DNA of 64,000 nucleotides from Hymenobacter setariae (lineage in GTDB: Bacteria > Bacteroidota > Bacteroidia > Cytophagales > Hymenobacteraceae): positions 1,098,129 through 1,162,128 of the forward strand of contig NZ_VMRJ01000001.1 of assembly GCF_007713685.1 (NCBI RefSeq), in the 5' to 3' direction. This document shows, one piece after another, positions 56,265 to 64,000 of this stretch. The number at the start of each line of letters is the position of its first letter. Position 1 is the first letter of the stretch. Made by a program: the position numbers and the translations under genes. The notes under the pieces are model-generated. The model was given only the letters and a program-made list of their open reading frames with translations. It searched no databases and was not told the origin of the DNA.

Positions 56265-59053
56265 TGGAGAAAGTACGCAAACTTACGCTGGCCCCCGGCC
56301 TTGGGCTGCTAACCGCACTGCTGTGGCTGGCGGCGGGCTGCTCGCCGCTGCGCCTGCTACAGCCTAATCAGCGCCTGCTCACGCAAGTAGAGGTAGAAAG
56401 CCACGACCTGAGCCCAGCCCAACAAGAGCGCCTGCTGACGCTGGTGCAGCAGAAACCCAACCGCAACCTGCCTATTCCTAGACTAGCGGTGTACCAATTT
56501 GGGCACTCTTTTTACGACTCGGCCAAGATTCGCAAAAAAATTGAGCGCATCCAAACTAAGTACGCCAAGAAGCTGGCGGCGGCCAGTACCGATTCGGCCA
56601 AGGTAGGCAAGCTGACAACCCGGCGCGACCGCCTGCTGCAACGCAAAGAGCAGGCACTGGCCAAGGGCAATGCCATTATGCGCCTCGGTGAGCCGCCCGT
56701 TATCTACGACCCTGATTTGAGCCGGCGCACCGTCGACCAGCTCACGACCTACCTGCGCTCGCAGGGCTTTTTTCGGGCGCAAGTCACCTACACCGATTCG
56801 GCCCGCTCGAAGCGCAGCCTAGTCGATGGCATCTTGCGGGTATTGCAGCTGCGCAACAAGCCCGTGCATGCCGTGCCGCTGCGCGACTCGGCGGGTCAGC
56901 GCCTGCACCGGCGCGTTACGGTTACGTACCAGGTGCAGGAAGGCCCCGGCTTCACGCTCAGCCAGTACACTCGCAGCATTCCAGACTCGGGGGTGGCGCA
57001 GGTGGTGGCGCGAGGCCAGGGTAGCGCACTGCTGCACGTAGGCGATGCCTACAATGAAGACCTCATTGGTCAGGAACGGCAGCGGCTTGAAACGCTACTC
57101 AAGAATGCCGGCTATTACGATTTTAGAACTCAATTTATTACCCTAGAGGCTGATACCAGCTTCGAGAAAACGCAGGTGCGGCTGCGGCTGCTCATTGCTA
57201 GCCCCGCTGGTGGGCACCGCCGCTACCGCCTGCGCGAGGTCACGATGCTGGCCGATGCGGGCCAGGGCCAGGTGCTGCGCAGCCTAGCCGGCGATACAGC
57301 CCGCCTAGTCCGCCGCCGGCGCCTAGGTCGCCGAAACGCCGCCACCGCCCCCGAAGCTGAAGGCTCTATAGGCAGCATCTCGACCGCCAACATGCCGGCC
57401 GGTGTGACGCCCGCTGCCGTGGCCGACTCGCTGGCCGCGCGGCGCCGGGGCCGCGCCCGCCTCGCCCCGCGCGACACGGTGCGCTACGACTCCGTGGCCT
57501 TTGCTAGCCGCGGGCCGCTGCCCATCAAGCCCAGCATCCTCACCCGCCAAATAACCCTGCGTCCCGGCCAACTCTACAACCTAAACCGCACCCAGCGCAC
57601 CACTCGCCAACTGTCGGCGCTGGACATGTACCGGTTTAGTAATGTGTCGTTTAGCAAAGTACCCGATGCTAAGCCACTTGCTTCTGACACTATTGCGGCG
57701 CCGGCTACCGACCACTACCTCGATGCCTTGGTAACGGCCTCACCCAGCCCGCGCTTTGCCGAGACTACTGAATTTGGAGGCACCTACGTAGCCGATAGGC
57801 TAGGGCCTTTTGCTAATCTGCGCCTTAAGTGGCGCAATCCCTTTCACGGGGCTGAGGTGCTAGAATTGAGCGGTCGCATTGGCTTTGAGGGACAGTACAC
57901 CCGCCTAGGCACATCGGATGGCGGCAATGCCGTTCAGAATAGTGTGTACACGGTGCAGTATGGCGCGACAGCCGCTCTATTAATACCAAAGTTTCTGGTG
58001 CCTTTTGGCATAGGCCATTCGCTACGTGGCTACCAGCCCCGCACTCGCTTCTCAGTTTCTCAGACCTACACTCGCACCCCTTTCTATACCCGTACCAACG
58101 CCGAGTTTACCTTTGATTACCTCTGGCAAACGTCGCCTTACCACCAGTATATTTTTACGCCGATTGATGCGGCGCTCGTCAAAACGCCCTTTATCCGAGA
58201 TGACTACCGCGATAGCCTGCAAGCCTACCGTCGCCGGGGCAGTCCACTCTATCAATCGTTCCGGTCTATTTACGAGCCCAGCTTCAGCTTCACCTCGATT
58301 TATAATTCCAACGACATCAACCAGACGCACAGCGCTCGCTACCTGCGTCTGTTTGTGGAAGTCGGGGGGTTGACGCGTAATCTGTACCGCACCAAAACGT
58401 GGTTTAGGGGTGACCGTGAGCCTGAAAACCAGACGGAGGCTTATGATTTTGCCAAGCTATCAGTAGACTACCGCCGCTACTACAAGCTGTCGCCCCTCAC
58501 CTACCTGGCCTGGCGCCTCAACGGAGGCGTGGCGCACGCCCTTACACCTACGCCGACAGCTAGTGACCCGAACGTGAGCACTTACACGATTCCTTACGAT
58601 AAGTATTTCTTCGTGGGGGGCTCTAACAGCGTGCGGGCTTGGCAGCCGCGCCGCCTAGGTACTGGCTCTTATGCTACGCAGTTTGCCAGTGGGCAGCGGG
58701 ACTATATCACGGAGCAGCCAGGCGAGTTGCTGCTAGAGGGCTCGGTAGAGTACCGTTTCCCGGTCTACTCTTTTATCAAAGGTGCTTTATTCACAGATTT
58801 TGGCAACGTCTGGACGCTGCAACCCGACCCAGCCCGGCCAGGCGCAGAGTTTCGTTTTAATTCCTTTGCCCAGCAATTTGCCGTAGGCTCAGGCATTGGT
58901 ATTCGCCTTGACTTTACGTTCCTGATTCTGCGCTTCGACATTGCCACTAAGGTCTACGACCCCACCGCGCCCGAGCGCTGGACCATCCGCAATGTCTTGA
59001 GCCAGACTCGTAACCAGACCGCGCTCAATATTGGTATTGGCTATCCATTCTAA
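56264..59053 (+). CDS. Lipidated Omp85-family outer membrane protein, TamL-like
   Basis: 929 residues. The N-terminus is a lipoprotein signal with cysteine at residue 26 (LLWLAAGCSPLR). POTRA-like domains extend to about residue 500 (LVQQKPNRNLPIPRLAVYQF, RSQGFFRAQVTYTDSARSK), with an Arg-rich low-complexity insert (LVRRRRLGRRNAATA) and a C-terminal Omp85 barrel (FVGGSNSVRAWQPRRLGTGS, YRFPVYSFIKGALFTDFGN, the signature of the family) ending in NIGIGYPF. A lipid anchor on an Omp85 protein is characteristic of TamL in Bacteroidota, thought to pair with TamB in outer membrane assembly; no tamB is in this window. The only in-frame start is TTG at 56264, since TAG at 56255 closes the frame. Confidence 0.92.
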   Translation: MEKVRKLTLAPGLGLLTALLWLAAGCSPLRLLQPNQRLLTQVEVESHDLSPAQQERLLTLVQQKPNRNLPIPRLAVYQFGHSFYDSAKIRKKIERIQTKYAKKLAAASTDSAKVGKLTTRRDRLLQRKEQALAKGNAIMRLGEPPVIYDPDLSRRTVDQLTTYLRSQGFFRAQVTYTDSARSKRSLVDGILRVLQLRNKPVHAVPLRDSAGQRLHRRVTVTYQVQEGPGFTLSQYTRSIPDSGVAQVVARGQGSALLHVGDAYNEDLIGQERQRLETLLKNAGYYDFRTQFITLEADTSFEKTQVRLRLLIASPAGGHRRYRLREVTMLADAGQGQVLRSLAGDTARLVRRRRLGRRNAATAPEAEGSIGSISTANMPAGVTPAAVADSLAARRRGRARLAPRDTVRYDSVAFASRGPLPIKPSILTRQITLRPGQLYNLNRTQRTTRQLSALDMYRFSNVSFSKVPDAKPLASDTIAAPATDHYLDALVTASPSPRFAETTEFGGTYVADRLGPFANLRLKWRNPFHGAEVLELSGRIGFEGQYTRLGTSDGGNAVQNSVYTVQYGATAALLIPKFLVPFGIGHSLRGYQPRTRFSVSQTYTRTPFYTRTNAEFTFDYLWQTSPYHQYIFTPIDAALVKTPFIRDDYRDSLQAYRRRGSPLYQSFRSIYEPSFSFTSIYNSNDINQTHSARYLRLFVEVGGLTRNLYRTKTWFRGDREPENQTEAYDFAKLSVDYRRYYKLSPLTYLAWRLNGGVAHALTPTPTASDPNVSTYTIPYDKYFFVGGSNSVRAWQPRRLGTGSYATQFASGQRDYITEQPGELLLEGSVEYRFPVYSFIKGALFTDFGNVWTLQPDPARPGAEFRFNSFAQQFAVGSGIGIRLDFTFLILRFDIATKVYDPTAPERWTIRNVLSQTRNQTALNIGIGYPF

Positions 59054-59089
59054 GTTAGGATAGCTCGGCTTCTTGTAGCCTGGGCTATG

Positions 59090-60346
59090 CTACAGCGCTA
59101 CCACGGTGCCACCTTTCATCACCAGCTTTACCTGGCGCAGGGCCTGTACTTGCTGGGTAGGGTCGCCGGCTACGGCCACCAGGTCGGCGAGCAGGCCGGG
59201 TGCGAGGCGGCCGCGGTCGGCGAGGTGAAAGATGCGGGCGTTGCCGCTAGTGGCGGCGCGTAGCACTTCCAGTGGACCTAGGCCGTATTCCTGCACTAGC
59301 AATTCCATCTCGCGGACGTTGTCGCCGTGGGCAAACACCCCCACGTCGCCGCCCACGGCCAGCGTTACGCCGGCCTGGCGGGCGGCTTGCATGGCGCGGC
59401 GCTTGTCGAGGATGCGCTGCGGTTCGGGCTGCTGGCCTTTCTTCCAGCCGCGGTATTGCGAGGTGGCATCGGTGGCGGCTACCGTGGGGCAAAAAGCCAC
59501 GCCGCGTTGCTTCATCAGGCGAAACACCTCCAGCGTGCCGCCATCGCCGTGCTCGATGGTTTCGACGCCGGCCAGCGTGGCGCGGCGCATACCTTCGGCA
59601 GTGCTGGCATGGGCCACCACACCCCGGCCCGCCGAGCGCGCCGTTTGCACAATGAGTGCCAGCTCGTCTTGCGAGAACGTGGGCTGCGCGGTGCCACCTA
59701 GGCCCCAGCGGTAGTCAGCGTACACCTTTATCACATCGGCGCCGTGCCCAATTTGCTCGCGCACCGCCCGGATAATGCCATCTACCCCATCGGCCTCTTG
59801 GGCGCCCTGGGGCAGGTCTTCCACGGCGGCTAGGTGCGGGCCGTAGCTGCCCGTGGCTACCAGTGCCCGGGTGGCTACTAGCAATCTAGGGCCAGGAATA
59901 ATGCCTTGGTCAATGGCCTGCTTGAGGCCCACATCGGCGTAGCCAGCGCCTTCGGTGCCTAGGTCGCGGGCGGTAGTGAAGCCCGCCTGCAAGGTGCGTT
60001 GGGCATGCACTGTGGCCCGCGCCACGCGCAAGGCCAGCGGCTCAGTTAGCACCTGGTCGTTCCAGCTGGTTTCGTTGTAGGGATGCAGCAGCAGGTGCGA
60101 GTGCCCCTCGATGAGGCCCGGCAGCAGCGTGAGGCCGGGCAGCTCCAGCGTAGTAGTGCCAGCCGGAGCCGTGAGCTGCGCGGCGGGACCTAGGGCCTTT
60201 ATTTTATCGCCCTTCACCAGCACAGCCCAGCCGGGGTGCAGGTCTTGGCCATCGAAGACGGCGGCGGGGCGTAGCAGCGTGGAGGTCGCCTGGCCGCTGC
60301 CTAGGAGCGGCACCAGCAGCAATAGGCAGCTTAGTAGTTTGTGCAT
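59090..60346 (-). CDS. Secreted amidohydrolase family protein
   Basis: 418 residues with a signal peptide (LLSCLLLLVPLLGSGQATST). The metal-dependent amidohydrolase fold is shown by PGLTLLPGLIEGHSHLLLHP (HxH), a lysine in VIKVYADYRWGLGG, histidines in VVAHASTAEGMRRATL and ETIEHGDGG, and the aspartate in LAVGGDVGVFAHGDN. It belongs to the imidazolonepropionase/Xaa-Pro dipeptidase-like branch of exported amidohydrolases. The substrate is not known; related enzymes act on N-acyl or cyclic dipeptides. The penicillin acylase-type gene lies upstream on the same strand with 12 bp between, so both are likely one operon. Confidence 0.92.
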   Translation of the reverse strand: MHKLLSCLLLLVPLLGSGQATSTLLRPAAVFDGQDLHPGWAVLVKGDKIKALGPAAQLTAPAGTTTLELPGLTLLPGLIEGHSHLLLHPYNETSWNDQVLTEPLALRVARATVHAQRTLQAGFTTARDLGTEGAGYADVGLKQAIDQGIIPGPRLLVATRALVATGSYGPHLAAVEDLPQGAQEADGVDGIIRAVREQIGHGADVIKVYADYRWGLGGTAQPTFSQDELALIVQTARSAGRGVVAHASTAEGMRRATLAGVETIEHGDGGTLEVFRLMKQRGVAFCPTVAATDATSQYRGWKKGQQPEPQRILDKRRAMQAARQAGVTLAVGGDVGVFAHGDNVREMELLVQEYGLGPLEVLRAATSGNARIFHLADRGRLAPGLLADLVAVAGDPTQQVQALRQVKLVMKGGTVVAL

Positions 60347-60358
60347 AAAGAAGCGTCC

Positions 60359-62560
60359 TTATTCGCCAGGCCGATACGCGCGCTCTACATGCTGGGCCAC
60401 GTCTTCGGGGTAAAACCACACGTCTTTGAACTGGCCTTCGCAGTACAGCGGGGCTTGGTCGGTGAAGTGCTTGGTACCCGGCTGGCTGCTGGCACCACCC
60501 GTCACCACCGAGCGGGCCACTACCCTAGGGCCAAACTCCACCACCGCCACGAAGCTATTGCCCACGTAGCCATAGCGCTTGGTAGTGCCGGGGTAAGTTT
60601 TGGCTCCAAACGCGGCTAGCGAGCCCCAGGCCGACGACGTAAACGCCACTGGCTGACTGGGCTGCTTGTCGTCGTAGGTTTCTTGGATGCGGCCGGTCAG
60701 GCGCTGGTAGCGGTTGACATCCCCCCAAGGTGTTTGCCACTTGCCAAAATCCCGCTTGAGCTCGGCCAGGGTCTCGGTGAGAGCGGCCACTTTTTCCTCG
60801 GGCGTCGTTTGCGCGATGGTGAACGCAGTCAGGCTGAGGTAGTCGAGCGGTTTGCCGGCAGGCACGCGGCTGCGGCCAAGCTTCAGAATGCGCTCGCCCC
60901 AGTAGATGGCCAGCGTCTGAGCCACCGAAGTTTTGGCGTAGCGCAAGTCCCAGCCGCGCAGCACTTCTATCGCTTGCTGCAAGTTTTGCGGGAAGGGGTC
61001 GCGCGGCATGTCGGCCAGCAACTGATAATCATTTAGCAAGGCCGGCACTAACTGCTCGAAGCCTGCTAGGTAGGGGTCATTGGCGGCCGCGATGAGCGTA
61101 TCGAGCGTGAAGCTTTGCTTGCGGCTCAGTACTCGCACGGCGTTGATGCCGCGGTAATTTTCGGCATCGGGCGCCATATAGGCGGGGTACTTGGCTTTGT
61201 CGGGGCTGCCGGTTGGGCCCGATACGGTGTAGGGCGTCGCGTTGCAATTCTGAATAAAGCCACTGGCCGGGTTTTTCACCTGCACCAGGTCGCCTAGGGG
61301 GTGTAGGCCCTGCCACTCGGTGCTATCCGAGCGGCCTTCCACGGGCTGGTTCCAGTCGTAGCCGGCCGGGCGGCGCGGCATGAAGTTGCCGTGCCAGTAC
61401 GCGATGGTCCCGTTTTTATCGGCAAAGACCGTGTTATTGGTCGCGTTACCATTTAGGGCCATTACCTTCTGAAAACTAGCGTAGTCGGTGGCTTTGGTGC
61501 GCAGATACGACTGCTCGAGGGCGGCCAGCGGCGTATCCATCATTTTCACCGTCACCCACTTGCCATTCAGCTCGCCCACCACCGGGCCGTGGCCGGTGCG
61601 GTAAATCGTGAATTTGCGGCGCAGCAGCTGCCCGTCTTTTCGGTAAGCCAGCGACACTTCTTCGGTCTGCATGGGGCGCGGCTGACCGTTGTACTGATAG
61701 GTGTACTTGCCATCTTGCTGGGTCACCGTTTCGAGGTATTCATCCATCGAGTCGGCTTGGCTGCTGGTGTGCATCCAGCCGCAGTGCTCGTTAAAGCCTT
61801 GGTAGATAAAAAACTGCCCCCATGTTACGGCGCCGTAGGCGTTGAGGCCCGCCTGGCTGGTCATCTGCACCTCCGAGCGGAAGTAGAACGAGGTGTGCGG
61901 GTTAATCAGCAGCAGCGCGTGCCCGCTAGCGCTCTTGCTGGGCGCAATGGCGAAGCCGTTGGAGCCCGTGGGCTCGCGGTCATATTTATCGAAGTCGGGC
62001 CGCTGCCACGAAGTCGTTTTTTGCTGGCTGTAGAAGGCCTTGATGCGCTCAACGGGCACCACGCTCACGTTGCCACCGATGCTACCCTCGCTGAAAAGCA
62101 GCGGCATCCAGGGCTGAAACCGGCGTAGCAGCCGAGGCCGCACGGTGGGGTGCGTAGCCAGGTAGTAGTTGGTACCCGCCGCAAAGCCGTCGAGCAGCTG
62201 CTTCATCCAGACCGGGCTTTGCTTGTACACGGCAATGGCCCGCGTGGTGTCCATAAAGAGGCGCGCCCGCAAGTCGGTGTAGAGCGCCGCCTCGCCTTCC
62301 ACCTCAGCCCGCCGACCTAAGGCCTCGATGTAGTTGTCTTCGACCCGTGCAAAGTCGTCTTCGCACTGCGCATAGAGCAAGCCGAACACGGCATCGGCGT
62401 CGGTTTTGCCACTCACGTGAGGCACGCCCCAGGTGTCGCGCGTGATGCGCACTTGCTGCGCTTGCTGCCGCCAGCGTGCTACCTCGGTGGGGGTGAAGGC
62501 CTGGGCGTGGCTGCTAAAGGCACCTAGGGCGCACGCCGTACTAAGAAGAAATACCCGCAT
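60359..62560 (-). CDS. Penicillin/acyl-homoserine lactone acylase family protein
   Basis: 733 residues from the ATG at 62560 (the frame also opens at an ATG at 62599; the later start gives the better signal peptide MRVFLLSTACALGAFSSHAQ). It is an N-terminal nucleophile hydrolase made as a precursor: alpha chain up to about residue 199, then the catalytic Ser200 in REPTGSNGFAIAPS, beta chain to the end. Asparagine and other catalytic positions are in NPHTSFYFRSEV and NGNATNNTVFADKNG. Such enzymes release fatty acyl or phenylacetyl groups from amides, including acyl-homoserine lactones. Followed after 12 bp by an amidohydrolase gene. Confidence 0.92.
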   Translation of the reverse strand: MRVFLLSTACALGAFSSHAQAFTPTEVARWRQQAQQVRITRDTWGVPHVSGKTDADAVFGLLYAQCEDDFARVEDNYIEALGRRAEVEGEAALYTDLRARLFMDTTRAIAVYKQSPVWMKQLLDGFAAGTNYYLATHPTVRPRLLRRFQPWMPLLFSEGSIGGNVSVVPVERIKAFYSQQKTTSWQRPDFDKYDREPTGSNGFAIAPSKSASGHALLLINPHTSFYFRSEVQMTSQAGLNAYGAVTWGQFFIYQGFNEHCGWMHTSSQADSMDEYLETVTQQDGKYTYQYNGQPRPMQTEEVSLAYRKDGQLLRRKFTIYRTGHGPVVGELNGKWVTVKMMDTPLAALEQSYLRTKATDYASFQKVMALNGNATNNTVFADKNGTIAYWHGNFMPRRPAGYDWNQPVEGRSDSTEWQGLHPLGDLVQVKNPASGFIQNCNATPYTVSGPTGSPDKAKYPAYMAPDAENYRGINAVRVLSRKQSFTLDTLIAAANDPYLAGFEQLVPALLNDYQLLADMPRDPFPQNLQQAIEVLRGWDLRYAKTSVAQTLAIYWGERILKLGRSRVPAGKPLDYLSLTAFTIAQTTPEEKVAALTETLAELKRDFGKWQTPWGDVNRYQRLTGRIQETYDDKQPSQPVAFTSSAWGSLAAFGAKTYPGTTKRYGYVGNSFVAVVEFGPRVVARSVVTGGASSQPGTKHFTDQAPLYCEGQFKDVWFYPEDVAQHVERAYRPGE

Positions 62561-62639
62561 AGACGCGCAAAATACACCAACTGCCGGGCTAGGCTGCATG
62601 AAGCTGACCTCTGGCCACGCGGGCAGCGCGCATAAAAAA

Positions 62640-62672
62640 CCGGCCAGGCAGCTTACTAAGCTACCTGGCCGG
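62640..62672 (-). terminator. Terminator of the DUF892 gene
   Basis: CCGGCCAGGCAGCTTA (62640-62655) pairs with TAAGCTACCTGGCCGG (62657-62672), one mismatch. On the minus strand the stem is followed by TTTTTT, a strong rho-independent terminator 32 bp after the stop at 62704. Confidence 0.88.
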
Positions 62673-62703
62673 CTCTACGTAGGCTAGGTGCGTGGCACTA
62701 ACC

Positions 62704-63183
62704 TTAGTTCTTGCCTAGGATTTGCTCGGCTAGTGCGGTGTGCTGCTCGTCGGCTTGCTTGGCTTCGGTCAGGCATTTGTGCAGGTCTTCGGCTACCTGG
62801 GTCAGGCCGGTCTGCTTGGCGTAGTTGGTTAGCGTGCCGAAAGAGGCAATCCAGTAGTGCAGGGCCAGTTGGCCCGAGGCAATAATACCTAGGTCACGCG
62901 AGTAGTCGTCCTTGGCTTCGCCGCGGATTTTCTTGCTAACCTCATAGTGAGCTTCCAGAATGGGATTTTCTTCGTCGCCCTTGCCGCCAGCGGCCTCATA
63001 CGACCGCTCGATGCGGTCGGCCCACTGCTTCGACTGCTGATTGCCCTGCTCTAGTGCGGCTTTCAGCTGCGAGTCGGTGGCGTCGTCTTGGATATCGTCG
63101 GTTGCTTTAGCGGCTATTTTGCTGCCTTCTTTCAAGGCGGCTAGGCCTTGCTGGATAAGGATGTTCAATGATTCGTTTGCCAT
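62704..63183 (-). CDS. DUF892 ferritin-like protein (YciE/YciF type)
   Basis: 159 residues of helical ferritin-like sequence. Family features: LKEGSKIAAKATDDIQDDAT, ALEQGNQQSKQWADRIERSY, DYSRDLGIIASGQLALHYWI and CLTEAKQADEQHTALAEQIL, with glutamate/histidine residues at the positions that bind metal in ferritin-like bundles (YAEQH-like ALHYW and DEQHTAL). Members are induced by stress and may bind iron or manganese. Translation starts at the ATG at 63183. It stands alone with its own terminator. Confidence 0.9.
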   Translation of the reverse strand: MANESLNILIQQGLAALKEGSKIAAKATDDIQDDATDSQLKAALEQGNQQSKQWADRIERSYEAAGGKGDEENPILEAHYEVSKKIRGEAKDDYSRDLGIIASGQLALHYWIASFGTLTNYAKQTGLTQVAEDLHKCLTEAKQADEQHTALAEQILGKN

Positions 63184-63346
63184 GGCTGAAACGTAGGAAT
63201 TGGAGAGTGTGCCTAGCCTTACGGCCGGTAGCTGCCCAGGACCACAGGCAGGCTCGCTTTTACGTACTTACCCCAGCTTTTCTACGTATATCATCCCCCT
63301 TGGCGGGTGGTCGGGCGGGCGCCTAGGTCCCCCACCCGACCACCCG

Positions 63347-64000
63347 CTAGGCTAGGCCTACCTTAGCCAGCTCGCGCCAGTAGCTGGGGTACGACTTGCG
63401 TACCACCTGTGGCTCGTGTATCGTGAGCGGGCCGCGCAGTGCCAGCGGCGCAAAGGCCATCGCCATGCGGTGGTCTTCGTAGGTTTCGATTTCTTGGCCA
63501 TTCACGGCAAAGCCATTCGACTGAATCTCGAACACGCCCGACGCTACTTCCACCATATCGCCGCCGAATTTGCGCAGCTCGGTTTGCACGGCCGCCACGC
63601 GGTCAGTTTCCTTGATGTACAAGCTATCGAGGCCAGTGAGGCGCAGCGGCACCCCTAGGGCCGCTGCCACCACGGCCACCGTCTGGGCTAGGTCGGGGCA
63701 ATCGGTGAAGTCGAGCGGCTGGGCCAGCAGGCTCTCCGTGGCCAGCGGCACCTGAGTCAGGCGCACGCCCCCCGCCTCGGGCAGAAACTCGGTGGCTACC
63801 CCCAACGACGTCATAATATGCTGAATGACGTGGTCGCCCTGCCACGACTGCGCCCGCAGGCCGGGCAAGGTTATCGACGAGCCGGCCGGGGCCAGCGCCA
63901 CCAGCGCATACCAGTAGCTGGCCGCTGACCAGTCGCTTTCTACCTCGTAGTCGGCTGGGCGGTAGCCGCCGGGCTGCGCGGCCACTAGGTCGGGCGCTGC
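63347..64000 (-). CDS. aroA: 3-phosphoshikimate 1-carboxyvinyltransferase, C-terminal part (cut by window end)
   Basis: About 217 residues of the C-terminal half of EPSP synthase are visible; the gene continues past 64000. Recognisable are YEVESDWSAASYWYALVALA, LYIKETDRVAAVQTELRKFG (the KETDR motif), ETYEDHRMAMAFAPLALRG and the final SYPSYWRELAKVGLA. The enzyme joins phosphoenolpyruvate to shikimate-3-phosphate in the chorismate pathway. The first visible codons in frame begin at 64000, upstream of any start. The 163 bp between this gene and DUF892 hold no other gene. Confidence 0.96.
   Translation of the reverse strand, partial: AAPDLVAAQPGGYRPADYEVESDWSAASYWYALVALAPAGSSITLPGLRAQSWQGDHVIQHIMTSLGVATEFLPEAGGVRLTQVPLATESLLAQPLDFTDCPDLAQTVAVVAAALGVPLRLTGLDSLYIKETDRVAAVQTELRKFGGDMVEVASGVFEIQSNGFAVNGQEIETYEDHRMAMAFAPLALRGPLTIHEPQVVRKSYPSYWRELAKVGLA

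Noticed and set aside
1..64000. tRNA, rRNA or known riboswitch
   Set aside because: I looked in the gaps, including before eutB for a cobalamin riboswitch, and found no cloverleaf, rRNA or B12-box pattern I could support.

Overview
The window looks like chromosome from a Bacteroidota bacterium close to Hymenobacter (Cytophagales). The evidence is roughly 60% GC by eye, a SusC/SusD pair, a lipidated Omp85 protein of the TamL type, GH29/GH43/GH97 enzymes, a DUF2911 protein, TAnnTTTG-type -7 promoter elements and few Shine-Dalgarno sequences. I see no rRNA, tRNA, CRISPR array, prophage or complete insertion sequence.

Layout. 1-19.3 kb is a carbohydrate locus: a cut L-rhamnose/L-fucose mutarotase gene, FucP-type permease, Zn-alcohol dehydrogenase, SusC, SusD, GH29 alpha-L-fucosidase, two GH43 enzymes, a divergent LacI regulator, an AraC regulator with an SDR, two uncharacterised proteins, a GH97 glycosidase and a second, full-length mutarotase. 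19.4-22.7 kb holds two aldo/keto reductases and a second AraC regulator. 22.8-26.5 kb is a compact ethanolamine module (eutC, eutB, permease) with a different inverted repeat at each junction. 26.7-28.5 kb is kduI-kduD for unsaturated uronate breakdown. 28.6-34.1 kb is acetyl-CoA synthetase with a receiver-only response regulator, a transporter-histidine kinase fusion and a small membrane protein, resembling the CbrA/CrbS acetate-sensing systems. 34.2-43.0 kb carries three MFS transporters, a porin-like protein, an InsA-like zinc-ribbon/HTH protein, a flavin reductase and a DUF2911 protein. 43.3-46.0 kb has two AT-rich, probably acquired genes around a sugar acetyltransferase. 46.1-64 kb is mixed: COG2509 flavoprotein, CoA-binding protein, S8 protease, M20 amidohydrolase, deformylase-like protein, an ECF sigma/anti-sigma/beta-barrel operon, TrmH-type methyltransferase divergent from TamL, amidohydrolase, penicillin/AHL-acylase, DUF892 ferritin-like protein and a cut aroA.

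How it works together. The first 19 kb plus kduID would release and import fucose-, arabinose- and galactose/glucose-containing oligosaccharides, consistent with pectin or hemicellulose side chains. CG-centred palindromes of LacI type lie before susC, the GH43 pair, the GH97 gene and kduD, which suggests one LacI regulon. A separate circuit is suggested by an identical promoter layout (two half-sites exactly 21 bp apart, then exactly 32 bp from the second half-site to a GAMCTTTG element) before the SDR and both aldo/keto reductases, each near an AraC gene.

Genome-scale signals. The palindrome CCTAGG occurs about 110 times by my manual count, several times more than composition predicts. In coding sequence it is made with the rare codons CTA (Leu) and AGG (Arg), and it is almost absent from the AT-rich genes. 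It behaves like a highly iterated palindrome. Several families of long intergenic inverted repeats (arms of 11-44 bp) are scattered through the window.
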